From assembly GCF_002105155.1 (NCBI RefSeq), contig NW_019028996.1, forward strand, positions 682,915-746,914: a stretch of DNA of 64,000 nt, in the 5' to 3' direction. The stretch's first letter is position 1. Every line of letters starts with the position of its first letter. This document shows, piece after piece, positions 1-12,846 of this stretch. The translations under genes and the position numbers were made by a program. Below the pieces are notes generated by a model, which did not search any database, had not been told where the DNA came from, and saw nothing but the letters and a program-made list of their open reading frames with translations. Origin of the DNA: Lobosporangium transversale (taxonomy: Eukaryota > Mortierellomycota > Mortierellomycetes > Mortierellales > Mortierellaceae).

Positions 1-2549
1 CGTCTATTCTGCAGCATCATTAGGATCACTCTTTGTTAGTCATCGCGATAAGCAAAGCCAGCATAGCTCTGAGGATGATGAGGGCCTTATCGCACCCATA
101 TTTGAAGATCCAGAGAATGTGATTGAAGGAGAGCATGGATTAATCAAACACACGCTTTTGAACAACCGTCGTATGGTTGTAACTGAGGATAAATGTGGCG
201 AAGTGGCGCTCTGGGATATCATCAAGGTTAAGAGAGAAAAAAAAAAGAAAAAACTTCATACGCCAAGTTTTGGCCACATGTGCCTATATAACTTACTCAT
301 CATCCAGCAGCCTTTTTTTTCCTCTTCGAACTACATCAGTGCATTCAATTGGATACATTTCCTGGACGTAAATTGGATGATGTTGTGAATGAGCTCAACA
401 CGATCGAGTCTGTGCCAACATGGTGCACAATTGACACACGCATAGGAGCATTGACAGTTCATTTGGATGAAGGCCGCTGCTTTGACGCAGAGGTATATGT
501 CGATGAAATCGAAGAAATACCTGACCCCGAGCGACCAGAAGACCAGAGAAGTATGCTGCTATGCTGCGGCCTTCCCACAGCCAGGGTTGCTGCTATTCAT
601 ATCGTGAACCTTATTTTTTACTAACTTGCTTTCGCTTTTTTTTATCTGTAGTTGTCATTGGTAAATGGGTACTGAAAAATCTGTTTGATAACTATGTGCC
701 AGTGCATATTGAGGCATATGAAAAGGAGACTTATCGTATTCAGCATCCGAATGACTCAGCCACTCAGCTGTCCGTCTCTACAACAGCATTGAATGAGAAA
801 GGCGTTGAAAGCGGTGGATATGACACAAAGAAGTCTGACCTGCCAGCGGTTGCAAGCGATGGAAGCCGGCCACCTGTCATCAACACTACGCCCGAAGCAT
901 TGAAGGAACCCCTCGCATCTTCGGAGCTTCCAACCATCTCCAGTGATAACTCCAAAGCTAATAATTCATCACCTCATCAGGATTCTTTAGCAACTGTAGC
1001 AGGCAGCTCACCAAGCTCTTCTAGGGAAGGCTCAGTGTCCGTAGCGCCAACTACGGGTACTACTGCAGCAGCAGCAGCTACAGCTTCCACCAATGTTGCG
1101 CCCACTAGCTCTGGAGGGAAATTGAGCGCGCTAGGATCGCATACAGCCTCATCATCTGTTCCTTCGACCCCATTATCAATATCCTCGACAACGAGTACGG
1201 CCGCGAGCTCCAGTAATGGGTTCATGGGCCGTCTGAAGCACTCTGTTAAGAAGCTTACGAGGACGCCTAGTTCAGAGCAAAAGTTTGAAAATGGGCGGTC
1301 GATGTCATCTAAGAAGAGTGTGGGAACCATTGCTATCCCGATGAGCGGCGGTGTCTCCAAAGCCCCCAACAGTCCTTCTATTCCAGAACACCCATCGCCA
1401 TTCCCGGCGATCACAACATCTGCTACTGCTTCCACATCGGCCAGCGGAGCAGGAGTTGGGACAGGAACTTCGACCTCTACAGCATCGTCACCAAGGACTA
1501 CTGTCATAGACGGAACACCAACACCCGGAGGATCGGCTGGATTAGGTGGAACTAAAGTTAACGAAGATGATCAAGCAACCTCTGACACTACATCGTCACA
1601 TTCAATCGAGTCTATCCCCAGTCCTGTACAGCAGCTCCCGAATCCCGCTATCAGTATGCGCCCCCCACATCCACCGTTCACTCCGCTTACGCATCTAGAT
1701 TGCCCAACGGTCCCTATCCCTGCACATATCCCAGTAATTATTTCTGAGCAGTCGCGGGAAGCCTCTTCGTCTGTAGATTTGTATCGTGGTACTGTAGGCT
1801 CTTTGGGATATGACTATGTACCACTAGTGCAAGTTATACCTACATGGTTATTGGAAGTGCTTTTGAAGAACATGATACCGGTCAAAGAGACGCCAAAGGT
1901 TTCATTTGTGCTACGACCACATCATGAACAGGATATTACTCTATCGCTGCCAGGCTCTGGACGGTTGGGCGAGCTCCCAGGAGGCAATCCAAGATTGACT
2001 GCACCGCGGATGCTGAGAGTACGCAAGGTTGTGGCACATGTAGTCGATAAGCTGGCATTGACGCCCCCTAAAAGAGCTTCGATATCAGTATCAATAAGCG
2101 ACCCAGCAAGTAGAGCAGTAGTTGTTGATGCTGCATTCCAGCGTGGCCATACACAGACTAACCAGCCTCCACTTCCTCCGCGATCAATCGAAGCGGCGGA
2201 AACCAGTGCGAGAGGACCAGCTATCGTTGGTAGTGCCGACCAGCCTCCACCACCAGGGAATAAATCGCAAAGTGTGGGTCCATCGGTTTCAATCGTTACA
2301 AAGACTGGAGAGCAAGAAGAAGAAGAAGAAGAGTTTTGGAGGCAAGAGGCACTGCGCCCAGAGAATTGGCTTGAAATCCTATGTAACGACCAGGTCCTAT
2401 CACCGACGATGACATTGGCGACTGTTCGCACACATTATTGGAAGACAGGGAGCGATGTAGTCCTGACTTACCGATATAAGCAACAGAACATGGCAATAGT
2501 ATCAACTCTAACAACTACCCCATCGCTATTGCCGTCGTCAGCAACATAG
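1..2549 (+). CDS. WDR48/UAF1-like WD40 protein, C-terminal part (5' end outside window)
   Basis: The gene is partial at the left edge. Exons are <1-226, 340-550 and 652-2549; introns are GT-AG (227-339 and 551-651, the second with a CTAAC branch-site-like motif at 621). The frame is open from base 2. The first residues form the last WD40 blade (EVALWDIIK). They are followed by the family linker (GRKLDDVVNEL, VPTWCTIDTRIGALTVHLDE) and IGKWVLKNLFDNYV, matching the DUF3337 region of WDR48. The far C-terminus (WLEILCNDQVLSPTMTLATV, then LTYRYK) fits the SUMO-like end domain. WDR48 proteins activate deubiquitinases of the USP1/12/46 type; that role here is inferred from the family. Between these regions lie about 350 residues of Ser/Thr/Ala/Pro-rich low complexity, longer than in animal homologues. 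It is convergent with the PQ-loop gene, with 178 bp between stop codons. Confidence 0.82.
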
Positions 2550-2727
2550 AGCCGCATAATAGTTGTTATATACATGTATATTTATATATATTAAAAAAAA
2601 AATAAAAAAAAAAAAATATTACGATTATTGGACTATTTTTATTTGCATTATGGACATCAGGATAGTAAAAAAAAACATATCAAAGCGTTAATGCTTTTTA
2701 GGTGAATTGTCATGGTAGTCATAACTA

Positions 2728-4407
2728 TTAATGATGATGTGATGGCTGGTGACGGTAAGGCAGGATCTCATCATCATTATCATCATCATCTTCGCCATTA
2801 CCTGCCAACAAAGCCTCTGAGCTAGATCTATCATTCACTTGCGTACTCCCGGTACGATCCTGAGACCAAGGCCAGCCAGTTAAAAAATAATCTCCCAGTT
2901 GTCCTAGTCCTCTCCCTCTTCCTTTTCCTCCTCCCCTTCCTTCCTCTACGGCAGACGCATGATACCGCCGTCGGGCTGCACCTTTCCAGTACTTTGAATA
3001 GATGATAGTCTGGATAATTATGACGCAATCGACACAAAGTTGGATGATGCCACAGCCAATAAACTGATATTTGGCTCCTGTGGTAATATAGTAATATGTT
3101 TTAAATGAGTCTCCGACGACCCACATTAATAAAATCGCTGGCGAGAACCCAGCAGTTGATTTTGATTGATAGTTTTGAATTGCTTGAGGCATTGGTACGG
3201 TCGATTCGATCCCTAATGCCTAATTGTGGACATTAAGACGACAAAGGTTAATATGCGGACCAAATTATACAGTTATAAACAATGTAATAATAAAAGGAAA
3301 GGATAAAGATAATGCTTACTGCAAGGCCCAAGAGGCCAACATAAAATTCAGTCTTCCCGATGATCAAGAGGGACAGCCCGACGAACAAGGTGAAGAAGGC
3401 AAGAAAGATATAATATGGCCAGATAGTGGGCCAGTTCCAAAAATGAGTACCCCAGTAAATTGCATGTTTCTTGTACCATCCTTGACTATGATACCTTGAA
3501 GCTCTGGTAGTGATGTGGTCAGATCCTTGACGACTCATTGTCGTTGGGATAGTATAACTGTTGTTGCTGTTGTTATGAGAATTGCGAGAGGAAGGACGAG
3601 AGGGAGGGCGAGAATGTGTGATAGGTGTAGGCAACTGTACTGTCCAGGGGTAGTACCGTACACAGAGTTCCAGGAGGAAAAGTTGCACAACAGTCATCAA
3701 TATGGACTGATACAACAGCGCTATGTCGAATCTTGTTATACCGGGTATTGAAAGAGGAAAGAAAGCATTGTCAGTTGGATTTGACTGTCAACTAATCTCA
3801 TTGCATTTTATCATTCTGGACTCCTTGGACTTACGGGTCTCCGATCCTGTTATGAACCAAACAAGTGTTGAAGTTTTGTATTTGTTGGTCGCCAAGGATT
3901 TTAAAAAAATGGAATGGTATATGAACAATTCAGGTGTGCCAAGAATTAGTTAATAATCTCTGCATAAGCATATCTTCCGCTCAGCCAGCTATTTTTTGTC
4001 AAAACCATCCAACAAAAGAAAGAAAAGACACCAGCCATGCAACAAGAAAGGCGGTGGCTGTGATGGCTACGACGGCCATGCTGATCACCAAATAAAGTAA
4101 ATATTTACACATTCTTCACGCACACACACTTACCAGAAAAAGATACGGATGATGCTAAGAGGATATTCAAAAGAGAAAAATAAAAACATCAGTCAAACAG
4201 ACCTCTGACGTAAATATTCTTGATGATGGCTCTATAATACCTTGATATGATAAGTACACCACAAGTGACACTACTGAATCCTATGGATGTCTTCATATTG
4301 TACATGGTGTAGTATTGATGAAAGTATCCACTGACAGGACCAATCACCATGGCTATGCGGATGAAATCCCAGGGCGCTGGCTCTGTTGGGTCTGCACTGA
4401 CTGACAT
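2728..4407 (-). CDS. PQ-loop repeat membrane protein (SLC66A2/PQLC1-like), with two microexons
   Basis: I assembled five exons on the minus strand: 4407-4241, 4154-4134 (21 nt), 3846-3835 (12 nt), 3731-3320 and 3219-2728. They give one 1,104-nt frame (367 aa) with GT-AG introns. The first PQ-loop is in exon 1 (GYFHQYYTMYNMKTSIGFSS). The microexons supply SIIRIFFW and IGD, and the next exon begins FDIALLYQSILM. The second PQ-loop is MPQAIQNYQSKSTAGFSPA, followed by MWVVGDSFKTYYYI. This order matches animal PQLC1 (SLC66A2), a seven-helix endomembrane protein linked to phospholipid scrambling and endosome-Golgi traffic; function here is by family. The tail is basic, Gly-rich and ends in an acidic D/E run. 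The start at 4407 is the first ATG before the first helix; the frame continues upstream without another ATG nearby. The 2.7-3.2 kb exon keeps the core residues, so the gene looks functional. Confidence 0.78.
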
Positions 4408-4453
4408 GACAGGGCGAAGCAATTAAGCCAATCAAAGTAGAGCCGGATGTTAA

Positions 4454-4488
<35 letters not shown>

Positions 4489-4544
4489 AAAGTAAATGTC
4501 AAGACAAATGTATGAATGGAAGAATGGAGAGAACGAAAAATTGC

Positions 4545-4580
<36 letters not shown>

Positions 4581-4718
4581 TGAAAAAAGCCAAGAGAATG
4601 CTTTTTTTTTTTTTTTTTATTTAGTCGGCTCTTTATCCTATCCTCCTAGACAAACATGAACCGTGAAACAGTTATGGCGTCATGTCATATTCCAAACAAC
4701 GCGTTTTTTTTTTTTTTC
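4408..4718. other. Intergenic A/T homopolymer region between PQ-loop and anoctamin genes
   Basis: This is the 5' region of the PQ-loop gene and the 3' region of the anoctamin gene. It contains a 29-T run (4456-4484), a 32-A run (4546-4577) and a 16-T run (4603-4618). I see no gene in it. Confidence 0.6.
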
Positions 4719-6006
4719 TTAGTGAGTCTTAAGGCTAGATCGGATTGCCTGGATGCCAATGTCGTTCCCAAGAGCTACTCCTCCTACTGTGGCCTCGGAT
4801 GTCTGCGCCATCACTACATCTGCTTCAAACGACCGTCTTGCAAGCCCTTTGACTGCAATGCCCTCAACCGAAGTCACACCAATACTATCACTCAACCGCG
4901 ATAACCAGTTGCTCTTGACACCAAATTCCTTCCTACGCACACCCAATTCTGCCTTCGTTGGGATACTGTCCAGGACCATGCCCACAAATGTCCTCAGCCC
5001 CAGATATGTATGCTCAGAGATCAACAAACACAGCAGGAGCATGCCCAGACTCAAACGGACTCCATGGCCATCCGAGCCATGGAAAAGATAGAGGATCGAT
5101 GCATTGGTCAAGGATGAGAACCAAGTGATATGCTGAAGGTTGTCAACCCAGGGTCCAATTGAATCTGCTCGCGAGGGGATTGGGCGACGAGCATTATAGC
5201 TGATCTTGGCGGCATCAGATCTTAACTCGATCCAATTATTGACAAATGCACAAAGACCTGTCAACGGCCAGATCACACTGAACAGCGACACATATCCAAA
5301 CTAAACATAAAAAGAATAAACAAATAAACAATATTAAAGTGGGAGTTCAAATGTGTCCCTCTCCAAAACAACTGCAAGCATGATTAGGACCTGGATTTTA
5401 CCTGCAAAACCATCTCGGCATAATCTTCATTGACATCGTATGTAGGCAGGTCTGCTTGCTTCTGCACACGTTTCAAAAACTTTTTGGCTTCCTCAGAGTC
5501 CTGTTCATCGACCACTGAAAGAGCGCTGGAAGATCCTTTTTCTTTATTTAAACCCTGTTGGAGCTTAGCTGCCTTTGTCACAGCACGCCTAGTCAACCAT
5601 GGTACAATCGTCTCCGTGACGAACGAGATGGCTTGTGTAGTGATCATAAAGGCCTTGAGACGATTCTGCAACATGGCTGAGTCTATGGTTGCCTTAGAAA
5701 ACGAGATACCGTAGCTCTGGAAGGTGGAGATGACCTCAGGTCCGAATGGAATGTAAACATATGCCGTCAACAGGATCGACATGTAACTCGTAAGAGCATT
5801 GAAAATGAAGACCTTCTGCATCAAATGGTATTCATAACTGGCATGTGTCTCGTAGTTCTCGTAATCGGTCAAGCGTCGGGAGATAGTTTTGCACAGCGCT
5901 GCTACGTTGGGAATAGCAAGTGAGTATAGAGCCATAGGCAGATAAATCTTTATGGTAAAAGAAGGAATAATCAGTATTTTCATTGTAAGTAGTAAATATT
6001 GATATG

Positions 6007-6039
<33 letters not shown>

Positions 6040-7459
6040 GACTGCCCTGGAATGCAATCATGCTTCTTTGCTTCTTTGAGAGAATATCACTTTCTCTTGT
6101 AGCACTTACTAATATACTCTTCATATACCCATCGTAGTAGATTGTCAGAAAAACTTCTATGCTGAATACAGTGGTAATCACAGCAGCCAAAGCTAATGCA
6201 CCCCCAATGACGATAGGGACTCCAGCCAGCTTTCGTGACCATCGCTTCCAGGGCGAGAAGAATGGTAGTATCTCCCCTGTCACTGGGTCACGTTTCTCAG
6301 TGTCACCCTTGAAAGCAGGCCGCCTCGTCTCAGTTTTGGATACATGGCGGACCCCCCACAAGAGCGAGAGTTCCTTCTGCCGACGTTTCCAACACTCTGT
6401 AAACAGGACAGACCACAAGATCACAAAAATTCCGTAAAAGATGGAGAAAGGCGATCCCAAGTAATAGACGACCACTCCAAGAATTGTGGGTGCTGTCAGC
6501 CATTGGAAATAAAACTGTAGGAACTCAAAGTAGAAGGCCACCTTCTCACCAAACTGACCTCTGACTTTTGAGAGGTCGTCCTCCTTCACAATCCATTTTG
6601 TTGACCAGGATTTGAGCCAGGCCTGATCATAATAGAAAATAAATTGATGTCAATTGTTAAAAAGTAAAAAATAGTGACGTACAAAAAACAATATCCCAAA
6701 CTTAATAATTGTTGTACCTTGTTGAATGCTTTGTCATGAAGAGGCAGGATACTTTCAACGTACTCATCTTGACCAGGATAAATTCCTGCGCCTCCTTCTC
6801 CAGGCAATCCAGAGATGAGATCCGTAATAAGGCGGATACGGTCTGAATCACTGATACTATCCAAAGAATTATCGCGCGACTTTGCTGGTTTGAGTAGCTG
6901 CTCTGTTTCTTCTGTGTCAGCAACTTTGACACCTGCTAGCCAATCTTGGATACTTTTTTATAAAAAATAAAAAATAAAAAATAAAGAAATAGAAAAAGAT
7001 TAGTGATGCTGTTTACGAATCACCTATGCAAACAAATTGTAATGTAATGGGTTTATCCAGCCATATGAACACGAACAAATACCTGCTGCGTGTTGCTTCA
7101 CGTTTCAAGACGGTCCAAGGGCAGATAATGAAGATGAAGAGAGTATTATTGTTCCCCGGGCGAGTCTCGTGCTGGAGTCCGACACGGTCTAACTTTTGGA
7201 GCACTCTTTGGTATGCTTTGATAGTCTTTTGCTCATAGTCTGCCTTGGAGACGCCTTTTCCGGGTATGCTGTATCTAAACACAATAACAAGATCTGCATA
7301 GTAATCAAGATTCTTGGGCCGGGCGCTATTGTCGTAGGCAGCTTCAGAGTCTTGGCCCGGGAGATATGCCTGGACAGCGGTGGAGTAGATCTTGTGAAAG
7401 CGGAAGTGCGACGGCTCGGTCGCCTGCAGGCCAGACGTTGGTGCTGCAGTAGTGGTCAT
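4719..7459 (-). CDS. TMEM16/anoctamin-family membrane protein (fungal Ist2/afTMEM16-like)
   Basis: Five minus-strand exons (7459-7083, 6952-6718, 6622-6110, 5947-5402, 5300-4719) join in frame to 2,253 nt, 750 aa, close to the roughly 735 aa of characterised fungal TMEM16 proteins. The N-terminal cytosolic domain is in the first two exons. Exon 3 carries EDDLSKVRGQFGEKVAFYFE and the first helices. Exon 4 has LTDYENYETHASYEYHLMQK and further helices. The exon 4/5 junction encodes DYAEMVLQ|FGYVSLFS, then NNWIELRSDAAK and RRPIPSRADSIGPW, which correspond to the acidic calcium-site helices (D and E in DYAEM, E and D in IELRSD). Family members are calcium-activated lipid scramblases or channels of the plasma membrane or ER contact sites; which applies here is not shown. 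The third intron (5948-6109) holds a 30-nt homopolymer that is poly-U in the transcript. Confidence 0.88.
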
Positions 7460-7757
7460 ATGAAGGGAGTTTTCGTTTAATATAGAGATAGGTTGGTGTT
7501 ACGTCCTTTAGGCTTTTCAACAAAATGATTTGATCAGAATGAAATTTGGAATGAAAGAAAGGAAACGAAATTATGAAGCAAATCTTTTTTTTTTTTTTTT
7601 TTTTCAGTTTCATGGTCCTTTGGGGCTGGATTGATTATGAGCAATTGCCCAATGCGCCTGCAGCTGCAAGAATTTTATACAATTCTTATGACCACCATCC
7701 ACCATCATCATGCCGTAAGCGCTATTTGGCTATTTGGACCGCCTTTTATTTATAAGA

Positions 7758-9074
7758 CTACAGTTCACGAGCAAGACCTATCTCAATGACTGTATAGAGC
7801 TCAAGAGCTTCGGGAGGCTGAGGCATGGTTTTCAGAATCTCAGCTGCAGAGATGGCACGTCCATAAAATGCCGCATTCGCTTCCTTGCGCTCAAGAAGGA
7901 TGGTACCATCCAAGGAAACACCTGCAAAGAGACCCTTGGATTTTGTGTATGAAAAGACAGATGACGCAGCTGCAACAACCTGTGAACTAGTCGCAAGGCC
8001 GAGCTCACCCCCAACACCTACAGGTCCTGCGCTAACAGATAGACCACCACCAAGAGAGACGCCTCCACCTTGGACGAACATGGCTTCAACAGCCTCATCT
8101 GTCATCAACACTAGAACGACATCTGTGACATCTGCGCCCACCTGCGCTCCGAATCCGACACCTCCGGTTGCAATGAAACTGGGAGCAGACCATTGACCAT
8201 CATCCTTCCTGATCACTGCTACTCCACTGCCTCCACGTGCACTCACAATAAATCCCTATGGTCCAAAAGATAAACAAAATCATAATAAAGTAAGTACTAT
8301 GAGCTATAGGATCTTTGGAAGGATGAATTGAGCAAACCCAAAGGGACTCACAGCTTTGACGACAGTGTAGATGGCTAGTCCTTTGGCCTTGCGTAAAATC
8401 CCAGGGGGAATGATGTTATCAAATCCGGTCTCATTCTCCTCTTTGTCGACAAAGCTACGGAGCAAATTGGCAGCCTTTTTGAGATCCTCAGTGACATTTT
8501 CGTCGGGTAGAGGTGAGGAAATGTTGGCATTCTTGGCAGTATCGGTCATTTGACGAGTTGTCACGGCGGCGGTCTCTTGGAAGCGCTTACCAGCCTCAGT
8601 AGCCATCTTGCCCATGTCTAATTTTATTTATAATGGACAGAACAATGCAAGACTATTAACAATGATCTTCCTCAAGGTATTAGACATGCATGAAATCATG
8701 GGCTACTTTCGCCAAGCATATTCGATATGAAATGCGTGTATAACCATCCATGTGTAGAATGTCGATTGCTGTTGTTGTTCAACCCTTTCACTTTTTCTTC
8801 GTAGCGGCAAAATTCAAAATTGAAAAAATAGATTCAAAGGGAAATACAATCAACACGAATAATTCCATTCTCTAAAACAGGATCATCCGTAAGACTGATT
8901 GACTGAACTGAACAGGAAACATAGCTTTCTTTTCATTCATCTGTTACAGAAAGACTCATATGGAAAGTAGAAATTCACAAGAACTGGATTCTTTATTGAC
9001 TCCAAAGCATGAATATGATATCATATGGATAACATACCCTGGGCTACACTCTTGAATCTGTCCATGAATGACAT
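7758..9074 (-). CDS. SYLF (Ysc84-type) lipid/actin-binding domain protein
   Basis: Three exons on the minus strand (9074-9038, 8617-8352, 8255-7758) give 801 nt, 266 aa. The 37-nt first exon encodes MSFMDRFKSVAQ and the second continues DMGKMATEAGKR. The SYLF domain runs from about residue 75 to the end: IPPGILRKAKGLAIYTVVKA, GFIVSARGGSGVAVIRKDDG, WSAPSFIATGGVGFGAQVGA, YTKSKGLFAGVSLDGTIL and NAAFYGRAISAAEIL. Yeast Ysc84/Lsb3 and animal SH3YL1 use this domain to bind phosphoinositides and actin at endocytic sites. Here there is no C-terminal SH3 domain, so it is the short SYLF-only form. The first intron is long for this window (420 bp). A 26-A run at about 9197-9222 lies upstream of the start. 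Confidence 0.88.
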
Positions 9075-9195
9075 TTTATTTTTTATTTTTCGGGAATTTG
9101 ATTGTGGGTAGTTGTGGTGGAAGAACAATGGAGAGAGATGAATCTTTGTTTGGGTTACAAAGAATTAACTTATCATACGACAAGCACGCGGTTCG

Positions 9196-9227
<32 letters not shown>

Positions 9228-9309
9228 CCCAGCCATCGCTCAGATCCCTAGCAGCACGTTGTTCTAGGAGAAAGTATTCCTCTTTTTTGGAATAAAGTTG
9301 CAAACTGGG

Positions 9310-10200
9310 AGAATACCTTAAAAGGCGCAGTATGTGGACGCGAGAGATGTTGCAATGGTAAGGGTTCTGGAAGTTCTTTGACTATTTTACTACTATTTAC
9401 ATACAAGTACTGTGCTTCCTCATTATCCAGACAATTGGGTGTAGCCTCAATTGCTGTGGATGAACAAATCCATGTCCGTGATCGCTCGCACCGCATGCCT
9501 ATTCAGAAAGGTGCTGATATTTAATGATGAAACAAGGCGCAGCTTCGCGGAACACACAAGGAAGCGATGGCCGCTATGGTGGCAAATCCCGTGACAGCTG
9601 CACCAATACACTGTCCAAGTGTAATGCGTTGCTATGTTTCTTTGTGGATACTTAATAGCCCACTATAATCATTGCTTGGCTGCTAACCCCAGTACGAGGC
9701 CAAATTCGGAAGATGATCCTTGAGTTTGCTCTCATGTATTGTTAGTCGTGTCTCCTTTACTTTTCTTGGGGAGATATCTTCAAGGAGCTTCGTCTGGACA
9801 AACACAGGGTAGAGCTGGTCATCAATCCGCAGAACAAACACTACACCTAGTCCCGAATGAGGCGACTCTGGGTAGTAAAAAAGCGGTGCCACAGAGCCAC
9901 TCCTCCTTGCTTGTAGTGCGCCTCTAAAAAATCGCCCATGGTCAGAGTCTCCTTGTATCGAACTTCCGCTCATAGCCTTGCCATCCGACAATCGTTGCTT
10001 TATGCTTGAACAAATGCCTGGGAAAAGCAATAGGTTCAAATTCAGGGATAGGGCTCTTGAGTTTTGCCGTGGGTTGGTGCTTAGCAGGCTTAGGAATCGA
10101 GAATAATTCTTGCTTGAGCTGTTTATTATGGAAAGCGTAAATCAGATCAAAGGGTGTGTGACGCTCAAAGGCTTTCCCGGTGTTTATTAACTATTCTTTG
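9310..10200 (-). pseudogene. Decayed gene of a fungal PD-(D/E)XK-like hypothetical family
   Basis: Several frames on the minus strand carry coherent pieces. About 10200-9970 reads NTGKAFERHTPFDLIYAF and TIVGWQGYERKFD. The open frame 10039-9683 encodes SVAPLFYYPESPHSGLGVVF, then VLRIDDQLYPVFVQTKLLED. A further piece lies at 9496-9310. From memory of related fungal hypothetical proteins this resembles a family where GPDIVF and VFVQLKL form a PD-(D/E)XK-like core; here the Asp position reads GLG. Stops and frame changes separate the pieces, so I call it a pseudogene. The family assignment is by recall and is moderate at best. Confidence 0.4.
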
Positions 10201-10551
10201 GACCGTAGAACGGGCAAATTTGTTCGTTTAACTTTCATCAACTCATGAGTAGGCCAGATCCAGTTCCTAAGAGAAGAAAACAGCCGGCTTCTCGATTTAC
10301 AAGGACCAATCAGCAAAATCAATCAGCAAAATCAACCAACCAGCAAAAATCAATCAGTAAAATCCATGTATCAAGCTACATCATTACGATGCCACTACAT
10401 TCATCTTTAAATAGCTTCCGCTCCTCCGCGCATTTCCCAACTTTCACTCTATCCTACCCAGACTTTATCCTCCCTCTTTCTGTCCTCACTGCTACAGTGG
10501 CTTCCAATATTGTCCAAGTGTTTCATTCTTCCAAAGGAAAACTATAAGTGT
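10201..10551. other. No gene recognised; AATCAGCAAAATC-type short repeats
   Basis: A plus-strand open frame of 100 codons exists but has no family signature. Around 10305-10365 the motif AATCAGCAAAATC is repeated imperfectly. This stretch also contains the 3' flank of the Crypton gene. Confidence 0.4.
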
Positions 10552-12846
10552 TCAACAGTGAGCAGCGCTTGTGCCCTTGGATCCTAGATGGGAGCAACCT
10601 GGAAGACATACTGCACGAATATTGGGCAGACTATTTGGATCCACTTCGTCCATTTCCTTCAAACATTCATCTCTCCACCACTTGTTATTTTTCCCAAAGA
10701 TATCTTCAATCCAAGGAAAAACTAGCAATTGCAGGGCATTCGATGGCCTGATAGAGTTTCGAAGGAGGAAGAATGACTTAGAATAGAACCCTGCCATCCC
10801 AAGAGCAAACCTCGAAGGCAAGCATGGCAAATAAAAGCTTTCCATGCGGCCTCGTTTTGCGGTCCACCGCCCGCCTGCTTTAATATCATCCTGACTTATA
10901 CCTAGCCTATGGGCTTCGATAGTGCCAGCATGACGGCCCCCATGAGTTTTCCTAGGACTGTTGACATTGTGCTGATCATAAAGGGCTTCCACAGTACGAT
11001 AAGTTGATTGAGAGGCGAGACTTTTTGTCCTCTCTTTATTGCCCGGAATGACCTTGAGTTGGACGAAGTCAGAACTGTTAATTGACTTTACGACGTCTTT
11101 AATTTGAAGGCTCTTGGATTTTTCGTGATCCGAGCCCTTGTGATGAAAGATGATATTAGGATAATAGAAAGTAGAACAAGAAAAGAATGTTAATATAATC
11201 CATTCATCATTACTACAACACAATAAAGAAAAAAATGAAATTAGAAAAAAAAAAAAAAAAAAAAAAAAAAAGACAGCATGATAAAGTTGAAATTGAGAAC
11301 TTACTTGCCAAAGTTGATACATGTAAAAGGCAAAAGCACTAAAGACGCATCTACGTACATCTTCATGTCGCAATGCACACGCATACCAGTTTTCATTATT
11401 CTTGTTGGTCTTACCCTTGTTAATTTTGAAGGTGAGCCCAATTGGTTGTTGTCCTCCTTCAGTTCTTTGTGTAATGATGGTGCTGAAGCAATCCGCAAAG
11501 TTTAAGTTTCGAAGATCCTCATCCCGAAGCAGCATATTATGCCGTGCAGTTAGACAGAACATGTCCCGATAATTAGTATCATACTCACGCGCTCGCATGT
11601 TTGGCGAATGTCTTTCCTTCGTCCAAAGTCCCATCAATATACTGTGGAACTGCACGGGGGTGTAAGAATCTCGAAGTGTACAGCCTGCTTCACGCCTGCC
11701 ACCCGATCGAACGACATGAGTGTGAAGACTCTCTATATGCTGGATAAGGATGGTTTGGAGTAGCTTCATTTGAGATGGCGAAAGATCCCAACTCACATCG
11801 TTTCGCTCGGCCTGTAGTGAATGGATTCGAATCAGGACCTTTTTAGCCATCTTTATAGTCTCAGTACCGAGTGATACCGATACGGTTTTTTTACCAGTTT
11901 TATCGACTGGAGCAGCTTCTATTACTATGTCAAAGGCCAACGGCGAGGAGAATATGGGGAGAGAGGAAGTTTCGATAAAAACGATATAATACTAACAGAA
12001 TGTCGACATTGCTATGTCGTCATATACGCGGCACCTTAAATAATACACAGTTGCTCGACATACTTTCGACTAGGCTAGCCCCGTGTATAGCCGAAGAATC
12101 CTCCTCAGCGGCAAGGTGCGTACGGAAATCTGCTCCTGGTTTAGTGCGCTTGAGTATAGTCTTCTTGAGGATGACTTCTCGAAAAAAACAAACGACTTTA
12201 TCCTGTGAGTCCACCAGATATAGGGCACGACCATCTTTATCTGCATACCGTTCGCGATATTTCTCACAAAATGCCTGTTTAGCACATTAAGGGCCCATGT
12301 CAAGAATGATTTATTAGATGGAGTTGTTAATATTATAGACCCTCTGGCTAGTTGATAGCATTAGAGGAAAATACGAATACCTTATTAAATTTTATCCATT
12401 ACATACCTTCCACAGACGATAGGTGGGCTGATATGAGGCAAGCGTTTTTGGTTTAATCCCTGAGCAGTCATTCATGTCATCAACGAATCGTTCCTCAGCA
12501 TCCGGGGGTCCTGACTCTGATACTCGGAAACATATTGCAAAGGTATCGACCTATCAAGCTATTGATCTAGCCTGACCGCGGGTTCGGCGGGCAAAGATTG
12601 ATACGGACGCGAATGTAGCTGACTTCTTGACTTTATAAGTTGCTGTTGTGGTGCTTGCGATGCGTTCTTAGGACGTCCTCTGGAACGCTTAAGTGATGGG
12701 GAAAGCGGTAGCGGTGATATTTCTACATCTAAGGACGGTGCAGCTGTGAGGACATTGGAAGACGCTATTGTAGACACCGTGGCTGATCCTAGACTTGACC
12801 CTGGCAGCATCCGTTCCTCTGAAAAGAATCCAAATTCCTTTTCCAT
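10552..12846 (-). CDS. Crypton-type tyrosine recombinase gene (NDC10_II/GCR1_C-like fold)
   Basis: Supported minus-strand exons are 12550-12407, 12274-12035, 11991-11305 and 11136-10552, all in one frame with GT-AG introns. An upstream reading frame starting at 12846 (MEKEFGFFSEERML, then the AT-hook-like KRSRGRPKNA) probably forms the first exon. I could not find a clean junction from it to 12550 and an in-frame stop lies between. Exons 2-3 carry GIKPKTLASYQPTYRLWK and AFCEKYRERYADKDGRAL, the Crypton N-terminal core-binding type region. Exon 4 begins the catalytic part, and the last exon has THGGRHAGTIEAHRLGIS followed by KAGGRW and a downstream Tyr in MESFYLP, consistent with the H-x-x-R...Y box. 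Crypton enzymes cut and rejoin DNA through a Tyr. The intron at 11137-11304 contains a 27-nt poly-U (transcript sense). The first-exon problem may mean the gene is decayed. Confidence 0.68.

Noticed and set aside
977..1507. 176-aa minus-strand frame
   Set aside because: Antisense shadow of the low-complexity Ser/Thr/Ala region of the WDR48-like gene.
1922..2431. 169-aa minus-strand frame
   Set aside because: Antisense shadow of the WDR48-like gene; no family motif.
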